DNA of 5,386 nt from Actinomycetota bacterium (GCA_028275245.1 JAPWVA010000109.1:1-5386), one strand, 5' to 3'; numbered from the stretch's first letter, positions 1-4,836 are shown. The notes: a model not told the origin generated them from the sequence alone. Program-made: numbers and translations.

Positions 1-60
1 GACGCGGAGGCTGCCTTAGAGGTGGCATCGGAATTGGTAGAGGCAGTCGATGCCAGTTGA
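1..60 (+). CDS. C-terminal end of an unidentified protein (partial, cut by left edge)
   Basis: Frame 1 is open from the first base to a TGA at 58-60 and encodes 19 residues, DAEAALEVASELVEAVDAS. The tail is rich in Ala, Glu and Val with hydrophobic spacing typical of an amphipathic helix, as at the C-terminus of many small helical proteins. Only the last 19 codons are visible, so the family cannot be named. No other frame in these 60 bases looks better, and a weak terminator-like element follows at 94-108. The call rests on open frame and composition only. Confidence 0.4.
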   Translation, partial: DAEAALEVASELVEAVDAS

Positions 61-93
61 AGGTGCCATCCGCGCCCCAACGCTTTGCGGTCG

Positions 94-108
94 GCGATGC
101 GCGTTTTT
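94..108 (+). terminator. Weak terminator-like hairpin plus T-run after the partial gene
   Basis: A short GCG-ATG-CGC inverted repeat (94-102) is followed by one G and five T residues (104-108), about 35 bases after the stop of the upstream partial gene. The stem is only 3 bp unless it pairs further back with the CGCGCC at 71-76, so this is a weak candidate chosen mainly for its position. Confidence 0.25.
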
Positions 109-160
109 CGGAAGAAAGGTGAGCAGATCACGGACCCAAGGTCAGCCCTGCGCTTAGCTC

Positions 161-195
161 CGGTGAACCACCACCGAAGCCAGTGACTAAATCAC
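161..195. repeat. Cluster of small inverted repeats beside the terminator
   Basis: Two perfect small inverted repeats sit next to each other: CGGTG (161-165) with CACCG (172-176), and GTGA (183-186) with TCAC (192-195). A further pair, CGAAGCC (175-181) with GGCTTCG (214-220), encloses the second one and the terminator stem. They lie in the tail-to-tail gap between the left-edge gene and the minus-strand gene ending at 248. No coding frame is convincing in 61-247. The role is probably transcript-end structure. Confidence 0.3.
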
Positions 196-215
196 AAAAA
201 CCCGTAGGCCTAGGG
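196..215 (-). terminator. Rho-independent terminator of the double-CxxC gene
   Basis: Read on the minus strand, CCCTA-GGCC-TACGGG forms a CCC/GGG and TA/TA stem with one bulged C and a GGCC tetraloop. It is followed immediately by five T residues (complement of AAAAA at 196-200). It starts about 33 bases after the TGA of the 248-1318 gene, the expected place for its terminator. The flanking GAAG on the 5' side can extend pairing into the T-run. Confidence 0.6.
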
Positions 216-247
216 CTTCGCCTCTCTACTTACCAATTCGTTCCATT

Positions 248-1318
248 TCATGAAGATTCCAGCTCCACCTCCAGGGAGCCCTCGGGAGATACCTGCCAAC
301 TCGCCCGGCACGGCCTGCCGCGCATCCTCTCGAAGCTGCCCTTGAACCAGCCCACCACTAGCAGCCGCATGCAGGAGTTGTCGATCTTGAGCCGGGCCCC
401 TTTTTCCTCCAGGCGCAGCTCCCGGAGGTTACCCAGGCCCCGCAGCGCCAACTCGGTGCGAGCCTCCTGGAAGGGAAGGTCCAGGGGCAAAGGAGCGAAG
501 CCCTCCCGGACGATGGCGCCCTGGGCCTCCACCACCATGCCCGGTATCTCCTCTCCCAGCTCCCATTCGAGGGCCTCGAAGAGGGTGTCCATGAGCCCAG
601 GGCCCAACATGGCCATACGGCGTCCGCTTCCCCGGTTCAGGATGATGCCGTTCTCCAGGTCCCAGGAGCACATGGAAGCAAGCCGGGACGGCGTGCCGCA
701 CTCGGGGCAGCGCTCCAGGTGAACGTCGCCCTCGACCCTGTGGTAAAGCTTGAGTTCAAGCCTCTCCTTCACCACCTCCGGGTAGGTGGTCCAACCGGTG
801 GTGAGCTCGAAAACGCCTGGGCTCACTTCCTCGAAGGAGACGGAGTGCTCCCCGCCCACCGAGGAGGCCACCACCCCGGCGAAGGCTCCCGAGGTCTCCA
901 ATATGGAAAAGGGCTTGGTGATGCGTATCTTGCAGTAATCCTCGGGATCGTTCTCATAGCGGTAGCCGAGAAACTCGTATCTCCCATAACCGATGGCGTG
1001 ACAGAGGTCCATGATCCCCTGGGCGAAGGCCCCCATATCGATGGTCTTGTTGCGGATCATCTCCTTGACCTCCCTAGGGGTGATGGTGTCCATGTAGAGC
1101 TGGGTCCCACGGGCCACTATGTTGATGACCAGGTGGTCTATGGAGTGGCCCATGAGCCTGCCCAGCTCCCGGAAAAGGGGGTCGATGTTCTCGCATTCCA
1201 CGAAGGCCATGCGGGCGTTCTCGTTCCCGGCTTGGGTTATATCCCCGTCGGTATGCCATCGGTTGAGCTGCGCGAAGGCGAGGGGTATACGGCAAACCCT
1301 ACAGGCTTCCATCTGCAA
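248..1318 (-). CDS. Duplicated CxxC-domain protein, V4R-like (356 aa)
   Basis: The function is not known. The protein is two copies of one domain. CxxC-x2-P at residues 6-12 and 204-210, the following Trp (21 and 219), RMA (36-38 and 234-236) and D-x-L-F (46-49 and 244-247) align without a gap at a constant offset of 198 through about residue 68. The copies meet again at VSP (165-167 and 343-345), so the second lacks about 20 residues in the middle. The small-residue segment GAFAGVVASSVGG (144-156) recalls the 4-vinyl-reductase (V4R) fold of small-ligand sensors; this resemblance is inference. The CxxC pairs could bind a metal or be redox active. There is no signal peptide or membrane segment, so it is likely cytosolic. 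TTG at 1318 is preferred because AGGAGG (1330-1325) lies 6 nt before it; the in-frame ATG at 1312 would be 12 nt away. A terminator follows the stop. The gene is divergent from arsM. Confidence 0.85.
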   Translation of the reverse strand: MQMEACRVCRIPLAFAQLNRWHTDGDITQAGNENARMAFVECENIDPLFRELGRLMGHSIDHLVINIVARGTQLYMDTITPREVKEMIRNKTIDMGAFAQGIMDLCHAIGYGRYEFLGYRYENDPEDYCKIRITKPFSILETSGAFAGVVASSVGGEHSVSFEEVSPGVFELTTGWTTYPEVVKERLELKLYHRVEGDVHLERCPECGTPSRLASMCSWDLENGIILNRGSGRRMAMLGPGLMDTLFEALEWELGEEIPGMVVEAQGAIVREGFAPLPLDLPFQEARTELALRGLGNLRELRLEEKGARLKIDNSCMRLLVVGWFKGSFERMRGRPCRASWQVSPEGSLEVELESS

Positions 1319-1386
1319 GGCCTTCCTCCTTTCCCAGCTGATTCCGAGAACAACAGGGACCCTTCCTCAACGATCATGTAAGTTAT

Positions 1387-1396
1387 CGGCATGCCG
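1387..1396. promoter_or_regulatory. 10-bp perfect palindrome in the divergent intergenic region
   Basis: CGGCATGCCG is a perfect 10-bp palindrome. It lies in the 207-bp region between the divergent 248-1318 gene and arsM, about 70 bases from one start and 130 from the other. That is a reasonable operator position for a dimeric repressor. It does not resemble an ArsR operator that I know, and no regulator gene is next to it, so the role is a guess. Confidence 0.25.
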
Positions 1397-1475
1397 GAAA
1401 CCGTCCTTGATCACCCACACAGGTAACAGCGATTCCCAGATGGAGTGGCCCGCTCATAGCCGTGTGCGGAAGGGT

Positions 1476-1481
1476 TAAAAT
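1476..1481 (+). promoter_or_regulatory. Possible -10 box for arsM
   Basis: TAAAAT lies about 45 bases before the arsM start, in an otherwise GC-rich stretch. No good -35 hexamer is seen 16-18 bases upstream, so this is a weak call. The rest of 1319-1525 shows no coding frame. Confidence 0.25.
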
Positions 1482-1525
1482 GGCATGGAGTTTGCAGGAT
1501 GAAGATCCCGTCGTAGGAGGGCGCC

Positions 1526-2338
1526 ATGAAGCGTGACCAGGAACGGATAAGGGAGGAGATAAAGAAGAGGTACGGAAAGATCGCCGCTTCGGGGGATCCC
1601 TGTTGCGGGCCCACCGTCCCCTGTTGCGGGACGAAGCCTGCCTCCACGAGCCTCGGTTACGGAAAAAAGGACCTGGAAAGGATCCCGCCTGGCTCCGACC
1701 TGGGCCTGGGATGTGGGAACCCCCTGGCCTTGGCCTCTCTAGAGGAGGGCGAGGTGGTGGTGGACTTGGGTTCGGGGGCCGGGCTGGACGCCTTCCTGGC
1801 GGCGGAAAGAGTGGGGGAGAAGGGCCGGGTGATCGGTGTGGACATGACCCCGGAGATGATTTCCCGGGCCCGGAGGCTCGCCGAAGAAGGAGGGTATACG
1901 AACGTGGAGTTCCGGTTGGGGGAGATCGAGAACCTCCCCGTGCCCGACGGCTCCGCCGACGTGGTCATCTCCAACTGCGTGATAAACCTCTCTACCGATA
2001 AGCGACGGGTTTTCCGGGAGGCTTTCCGAGTCCTCAAGCCTGGCGGCAGGATACACCTATCCGACGTGGTGCTTTACCGGGAGCTCCCCCCGGGCATGCG
2101 TGACGACATGGATCTTTATGCCAGCTGCATAGCCGGCGCATCCTTGCTGGATGAATACCTGGAGATGATGGCGAAGGCGGGTTTCGTGGACATAAGGGTG
2201 GTGGAGGAGAGACCCATCCCCTGGGACCCATCCTTGCCCAGCGCCTGCTGTAGCGGGGGAGGCGTGGACCCGGTTACCGCCGGAAAGCTACGGGAATGGG
2301 CGGCCAGCGTCACCATCACCGCCAGGAAACCGAGGTAA
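1526..2338 (+). CDS. arsM: Arsenite S-adenosylmethionine methyltransferase
   Basis: ArsM methylates trivalent arsenic with S-adenosylmethionine in the cytosol, giving mono-, di- and trimethylated arsenicals, some volatile. The 270 residues match the usual bacterial length. Seen: a Rossmann SAM-binding motif VVVDLGSGAG (77-86), an acidic residue D106 after strand 2 (GVDMTP), and the three conserved arsenic-site cysteines in GLGCGNP (C63), NCVINLS (C151) and SCIAGA (C201). The KPGGRIHLSDVV stretch (171-182) is the usual post-motif strand. Extra Cys pairs occur near the N-terminus (26-27 and 33-34, in PCCGPTVPCCG) and at C241-C242; such pairs are common in ArsM homologues and probably help bind As(III). 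The start is set by AGGAGG at 1515-1520, 5 nt before ATG. No arsR, arsB or acr3 gene lies nearby in the window, so it appears to be a stand-alone detoxification gene, convergent with the lipoprotein gene. Confidence 0.95.
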   Translation: MKRDQERIREEIKKRYGKIAASGDPCCGPTVPCCGTKPASTSLGYGKKDLERIPPGSDLGLGCGNPLALASLEEGEVVVDLGSGAGLDAFLAAERVGEKGRVIGVDMTPEMISRARRLAEEGGYTNVEFRLGEIENLPVPDGSADVVISNCVINLSTDKRRVFREAFRVLKPGGRIHLSDVVLYRELPPGMRDDMDLYASCIAGASLLDEYLEMMAKAGFVDIRVVEERPIPWDPSLPSACCSGGGVDPVTAGKLREWAASVTITARKPR

Positions 2339-2339
2339 T

Positions 2340-2358
2340 CGGGTCCGTGTAAAACCCG
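2340..2358 (+). terminator. Possible weak hairpin just after arsM
   Basis: CGGGT (2340-2344) pairs with ACCCG (2354-2358), starting one base after the arsM stop codon, with a 9-nt loop. There is no T-run after it, so it is not a classical intrinsic terminator. It could be a 3'-end stabilising stem or chance. Confidence 0.2.
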
Positions 2359-2490
2359 CCCCCGGGAAAAGTCGTCCTCCCCTACGTGTCCGGACGGAGG
2401 TTCTGATACATGCAGGGCGTGGAAAGTCGGACCTGAAGACACGGGATCCGAGTCCATGGTCTGGTAGACGAAGAGAACAAGCGCCTCGCT

Positions 2491-2592
2491 TCAGCGCCTC
2501 ACTTTTCCCCTTCCGCCGCAAACCGGGGGAACCGTTTTCTTGAGGGTTCCTGTTCCTCCGCACGTGCTGCACGGCACGCTGCCTCCCCCTCA
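2491..2592 (-). other. In-frame extension of the lipoprotein gene beyond TGA (candidate selenocysteine readthrough or recent truncation)
   Basis: After the TGA at 2592-2590 the same frame continues for 32 codons to a second TGA at 2493-2491. The extension carries CSTCGGTG and then TLKKTVPPVCGGRGKVRR, which matches the third-to-fourth repeat spacing of a DnaJ zinc domain. Only the first Cys of the last repeat is replaced by Pro. This preserved pattern shows the downstream bases were coding until recently or still are. The TGA occupies codon 209 in C-Y-T-TGA-G-G-G, the position of the second Cys of a CxxC. The alternatives are UGA read as selenocysteine, a nonsense mutation (from CGA, TGG, TGC or GGA) or a base error. 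Full length would be 241 residues. Confidence 0.6.
2560..2582 (-). promoter_or_regulatory. Stable hairpin just after the in-frame TGA (bacterial SECIS-like)
   Basis: On the minus strand, GCA pairs with TGC and CGTGC pairs with GCACG, with one bulged G between them and a six-base loop CGTGCA. That makes an 8-bp stem beginning 8 nt after the TGA, with the apical loop 16 nt after it. Published bacterial SECIS rules ask for a short stem-loop soon after UGA with a G in the first two loop bases; the second loop base here is G. The hairpin fits at the edge of these rules, but GC-rich coding DNA often folds like this. Confidence 0.35.
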
Positions 2593-3216
2593 CGTGTAGC
2601 ATGTCCCCGTTCCACCGCATTCGGGGCACACCTCTGATATGTTGACAGCCCCCCTTCCGCCACAGCGAGAACAGGTCACGTAGGCAGGAGCCGAACTAAC
2701 GGTCAGGGTCACCTGCTGCCCTTTCACCAGCGAGGTTCCCGGTGCCGGCTCCGTCGAGACGACGGTCCCTTGGGGCACCCTCTCGGTGTACGTCCGTTGG
2801 ACGTCCACCTCCAACCCCAGGGATTGGAGGATCGCCAGCGCCTCCTGTTCCGCCTTGCCGCGCAGGTCGGGGATGGTTTTCGGCCGGGTGCCCTTGCTGA
2901 CCACCAACTTGACGCTCGTCCCCATTTCCACCTCTTCCCCGGAGGGGGGCTCGGTGCGGATGACGTACCCGGCGGGCACCGTTTCCGAGAACTCCTCCGC
3001 CAGGCTCCCAGGGGCCAATCCCGCTTCCTGTAGCGCGGCCCGGGCCTCCTCCACGCTCTTGCTGCCGAGGGGAGGCACGGCCACTTTGGCAGGACTTTCC
3101 TCGTAACCGCCACCGGGCCGGGACTTGCCCCCACCGCAACCTGTCAGGGCCGAGGCGAGCAGGAGGAGGGAGAAGGCGTAGGGTAACCATGCAGCTGCGC
3201 GTCGTCCTCCAGGCAT
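2590..3216 (-). CDS. Lipoprotein with two PASTA domains and a C-terminal DnaJ-like zinc region
   Basis: 208 residues to the first TGA. A short basic N-terminus, a hydrophobic segment (about 11-24) and lipobox LTGC (C27) indicate a lipoprotein attached to the outer face of the membrane. A Gly-rich linker follows, then PASTA domain 1 (about 44-108) and PASTA domain 2 (about 112-175), each with the usual hydrophobic-Pro-x-L start, the A-x-x-x-L-x-x-x-G-L helix, a T-E-P-x-x-G turn and a final V-K/T-L-x-V-S strand. PASTA domains in other proteins bind peptidoglycan fragments or beta-lactams, mostly on Ser/Thr kinases and penicillin-binding proteins; here there is no kinase or transpeptidase part. 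Residues 182-204 hold two CxxCGGxG motifs like the DnaJ zinc centre. The frame probably once ran on past the stop (see 2491-2592). ATG at 3216 is the only good start: an in-frame TAG lies upstream, and the GGGGGTGG just before it is a poor ribosome site. Confidence 0.88.
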   Translation of the reverse strand: MPGGRRAAAWLPYAFSLLLLASALTGCGGGKSRPGGGYEESPAKVAVPPLGSKSVEEARAALQEAGLAPGSLAEEFSETVPAGYVIRTEPPSGEEVEMGTSVKLVVSKGTRPKTIPDLRGKAEQEALAILQSLGLEVDVQRTYTERVPQGTVVSTEPAPGTSLVKGQQVTLTVSSAPAYVTCSRCGGRGAVNISEVCPECGGTGTCYT

Positions 3217-3264
3217 TCCACCACCCCCTGGGCCATGGAAACCGAGGGCCTTTACTTCGACACC

Positions 3265-3270
3265 ATTCTA
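3265..3270 (-). promoter_or_regulatory. Possible -10 box for the PASTA lipoprotein gene
   Basis: TAGAAT read on the minus strand lies about 50 bases upstream of the ATG at 3216. No convincing -35 hexamer is seen at the usual distance. It is the best AT-rich -10-like site in the region, but weak. Confidence 0.25.
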
Positions 3271-3401
3271 ACGGGGAATATGTGACGGTGGCGGAAGGCG
3301 TGGTTTCCTTCGAAGTCTCCCTGGACCTCGTCCCGGGTTCCTATGCCGCCCGTTGTCGGTGGCGAAGCCTTTCCAACCCGGATGTTTCTACGGAGTGTTA
3401 G

Positions 3402-3424
3402 CCGCCGGAGGCCTTCTCCGGCGG
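3402..3424. repeat. Strong 9-bp inverted repeat (hairpin) in the gene-poor region
   Basis: CCGCCGGAG (3402-3410) and CTCCGGCGG (3416-3424) are perfect complements with a 5-base loop, giving a very stable stem on either strand. There is no T-run on either side, so it is not a standard terminator. The nearest genes, the lipoprotein (start at 3216) and the broken gene (end at 3636), both lie on the minus strand, so it could separate their transcripts. Confidence 0.5.
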
Positions 3425-3433
3425 ATGAACGAG

Positions 3434-3448
3434 TCCCCGAAACGGGGA
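3434..3448. repeat. Second small hairpin next to the 9-bp inverted repeat
   Basis: TCCCCG (3434-3439) and CGGGGA (3443-3448) are perfect complements around an AAA loop, 9 bases from the preceding hairpin. A third, looser pair, CCCTC (3474-3478) and GAGGG (3490-3494), follows. Together they make 3402-3494 a possible structured transcript end or RNA element. No known riboswitch pattern was recognised in it. Confidence 0.35.
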
Positions 3449-3635
3449 GAGTGCCGAGGCCATGAACCCCGCGCCCTCCCCGTGCGCGTGAGGGGAAAGG
3501 TCACAGGCATAACGGGATGGAAAGGTAAGGGACCCCGAACCTGTTGCTCGCGGATCTCGCAGGGATCTCCCGGCGAGAGCCCTCCTCTCGTGGCATCTTT
3601 TCCCCTCCGGTCCCCTTTCCCGGACCTCCGCAGGC

Positions 3636-3932
3636 TCAGGGTTTGCCTCCTTTCTTCCGGGCGGGAATCACAGGAGGGATCACGACGCCCTTGCCCGCGA
3701 AGCTTGTCCATGCTGGAGTAGAGCTTCCTGGGACCAGAAAAGCAGAAGAAGAACGATACCCTGCGCATTTCCTTGAAGTAACCCAGGTGCCTATCCCCAG
3801 GAATACCTCGTCGTTAGCCTTGCGCACCTCGTGTACCATGTTGATGAACTCGGCTCCCAAAAGATAGGCCGTGTGACCGAGCAGGAATAAACTTCCGCCA
3901 CCGAAGATCGACTGGACAATTCCGGTTTTCAT
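3636..3932 (-). pseudogene. Broken small gene with two compensating frameshifts, unknown function
   Basis: The minus-strand frame from ATG at 3932 gives MKTGIVQSIF... with a hydrophobic stretch (about residues 10-30). Codon use is gene-like to about residue 54 and again from residue 78 to the TGA at 3636, with a basic end, PARKKGGKP. Between these the gene-like frame (many C or G third positions) is the neighbouring one, giving EMRRVSFFFCFSGP... and ending ...SSMDK. Adding one base near 3771 and removing the C at 3702 would restore a single 98-residue protein. That suggests a one-base loss and a one-base gain, either real decay or assembly errors. I do not recognise the family. It looks like a small protein with one membrane-like helix. 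The start is uncertain because no good ribosome site precedes it. Confidence 0.4.
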
Positions 3933-4061
3933 GGGGCAGATCCGCCTGACCTTCCCGGAACGCCGGTAGGAATTGTATCCAAACCCATCGCCCCGAAGGC
4001 TTTGTGAAAACCTTTCTCAGCCAGCATCATGCACTAGGGGCGACCTGGGCTCTAAACAGGC

Positions 4062-4073
4062 AAGAAGCTTCTT
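4062..4073. repeat. 12-bp perfect palindrome
   Basis: AAGAAGCTTCTT reads the same on both strands. It lies in a stretch (3933-4207) in which I see no gene on either strand, so its role is unknown; it could be a regulator site or chance. Confidence 0.3.
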
Positions 4074-4143
4074 TAGCCGCTATCCCCGGAGAGATCCTAC
4101 TCACATGAACATATTCATAATCGGTTCCACTTCGGGCTGAAAG

Positions 4144-4165
4144 TCAACTCCTCCATTCGAGTTGA
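4144..4165. repeat. 7-bp inverted repeat
   Basis: TCAACTC (4144-4150) and GAGTTGA (4159-4165) are perfect complements with an 8-base spacer. No gene is nearby, and no T-run follows on either strand. It may be a protein-binding site or an old transcript end. Confidence 0.3.
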
Positions 4166-4207
4166 ACCGAGTCATTGATTAGCCTGCGGGAGCGCTTTTT
4201 GGTTCGG

Positions 4208-4245
4208 GGGTCGTCCCACGGGAGTCGAGGGTCGTCCCACGGGAG
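4208..4245 (+). repeat. Tandem 17-bp exact direct repeat, 21-bp period
   Basis: GGGTCGTCCCACGGGAG occurs exactly at 4208-4224 and again at 4229-4245, separated by TCGA. Each copy contains a TCCC-AC-GGGA mini inverted repeat. The 21-base period is two DNA turns, which would place both copies on the same face of the helix. No adjacent gene is convincing: the + frame starting at 4248 runs into the tRNA complement and is rejected. Confidence 0.7.
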
Positions 4246-4490
4246 CCATGGACGAACGCCGCCTTCCGGGAGAGCGGGTCGTGGCATTACCCGGCAGTCC
4301 AGCCCCTAAGCCATGCCTGGCAGCTCCCTATGGATGGGTGTTCCGGGGTGAAGCGTTCGAAAGGGTCCGGTGCTTTTCCACGGGGAAGCTAGACCTTGAG
4401 CCCGGCCGGGACGCGGCCTCGGATGGAACCTTGCAAAAAGTGATGGTAGTACCTCGAAGGTGTTCCAGTGACCGTTATGGCCTGGTGGAT

Positions 4491-4514
4491 TTCCCGCACG
4501 GAACCCAGCGGGAA
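4491..4514 (-). terminator. Inverted repeat just downstream of tRNA-Ala
   Basis: TTCCCGC (4491-4497) pairs with GCGGGAA (4508-4514) around a 10-base loop, 11 bases past the CCA end of the tRNA. It may stop or shape the tRNA transcript. It lacks a following T-run on the minus strand, so it is not a classical terminator; a 3' processing stem is another possibility. The rest of 4246-4490 shows nothing I can name. Confidence 0.35.
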
Positions 4515-4525
4515 CCCCTGTTTCC

Positions 4526-4600
4526 TGGTGGAGATGAGCGGATTCGAACCGCCGACCTCCTGCTTGCAAGGCAGGCGCTCTCCCACTGAGCTACATCCCC
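4526..4600 (-). tRNA. tRNA-Ala (anticodon TGC)
   Basis: The minus strand folds into a complete 75-base cloverleaf: acceptor GGGGATG/CATCTCC, D arm GCTC...GAGC, anticodon stem CCTGC/GCAGG with loop CTTGCAA (anticodon TGC), a 5-base variable loop AGGTC, T arm GGCGG-TTCGAAT-CCGCT, discriminator A and an encoded CCA. The third acceptor pair is G-U (G3:U70), the classic alanine identity signal. It decodes GCN alanine codons, mainly GCA and GCG. Two long overlapping open frames here are tRNA artefacts. Confidence 0.97.
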
Positions 4601-4646
4601 GCTTCTTCGTCGGCTCCAGCCGGCCCAGTTCGCATGCCTTCCCCCG

Positions 4647-4659
4647 GTCCCTCCGGGAC
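4647..4659 (-). repeat. Hairpin in the tRNA-Ala leader
   Basis: GTCCC (4647-4651) and GGGAC (4655-4659) pair around TCC, midway between the putative promoter repeats and the 5' end of tRNA-Ala. It would lie in the precursor removed when the tRNA is matured. Confidence 0.3.
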
Positions 4660-4672
4660 GGGTCCGGCGGTT

Positions 4673-4718
4673 GCCATTAAGGATTATAAACCAGGTAGCC
4701 ATTAGGAATTATAAACCA
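4673..4718 (-). promoter_or_regulatory. Two near-identical 21-bp repeats, each with a TATAAT, upstream of tRNA-Ala
   Basis: The 21-base units at 4673-4693 and 4698-4718 match at 19 of 21 positions and start 25 bases apart. On the minus strand each contains TTTATAATnCnTAATGGC, including a perfect -10 hexamer TATAAT (4688-4683 and 4713-4708), 80-110 bases before the tRNA 5' end. They stand out as AT-rich islands in GC-rich DNA. No clear -35 hexamer is seen 16-18 bases upstream of either. I infer tandem promoters or a repeated activator/repressor site serving the tRNA gene. Confidence 0.55.
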
Positions 4719-4749
4719 AAACCTGTGGCAGGACCCGTGACATCCCCAC

Positions 4750-4784
4750 CCCGCTAGGGCTAGCAGCGGGATGCCGGTGGGCAT
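4750..4784. repeat. Two back-to-back hairpins between the tRNA and RAM genes
   Basis: CCCGCT (4750-4755) pairs with AGCGGG (4765-4770), with an alternative inner stem GCTAG/CTAGC (4753-4757 and 4760-4764). Directly after it ATGCC (4771-4775) pairs with GGCAT (4780-4784). The competing stems could be a switch, but no known riboswitch pattern was recognised and the candidate + strand promoter is downstream of them. Confidence 0.3.
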
Positions 4785-4836
4785 AGCCGGGCTTCCAGGG
4801 CACGTTTGACGAGCTAAAAGGCATTTTAATCACGGA

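Noticed and set aside
719..1381. 220-aa + strand open frame
   Set aside because: It lies entirely opposite the 248-1318 gene, whose duplicated domain structure shows which strand is real.
1440..1485. AGCCGTGTGCGG, like the conserved piece before group II intron reverse transcriptases
   Set aside because: No reverse transcriptase, no complementary half and no domain V sequence follow.
3252..3470. Minus-strand open frame ending FEGNHAFRHRHIFPVRMVSK with a TAA at 3254-3252
   Set aside because: The last 30 codons have gene-like composition, but I found no start codon, and the frame runs through the strong hairpins at 3402-3448. Probably chance in GC-rich DNA.
3929..4030. 33-codon minus-strand frame MMLAEKGFHKAFGAMGLDT..., whose stop overlaps the ATG at 3932 (ATGA)
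   Set aside because: It looks slightly protein-like and the overlap suggests coupling, but it has no ribosome site, mixed third-position composition and no known relative.
3976..4060. GCTGAGA on the minus strand, as in the TPP riboswitch
   Set aside because: The other conserved TPP parts (AACCTGAT and the final GCGTAGGGA-type block) are absent.
4481..4532. CCTGGTGGA repeated at 4481-4489 and 4524-4532, the second covering the tRNA 3' end (possible att site)
   Set aside because: Only 9 bases long, 43 bases apart, with no integrase or cargo between them. Chance is likely.
4248..4589. 113-aa + strand open frame ending in a stretch containing RIRTADLLLARQALSH
   Set aside because: The C-terminal part is the translated complement of tRNA-Ala, a well-known false protein in databases. 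The upstream part has no family signal.
4389..4702. Minus-strand open frames over the tRNA, with VAQWESACLASRRSAVRIRSS and the KQEVGGSNPLIST type
   Set aside because: These are classic translations of a tRNA gene, not proteins.
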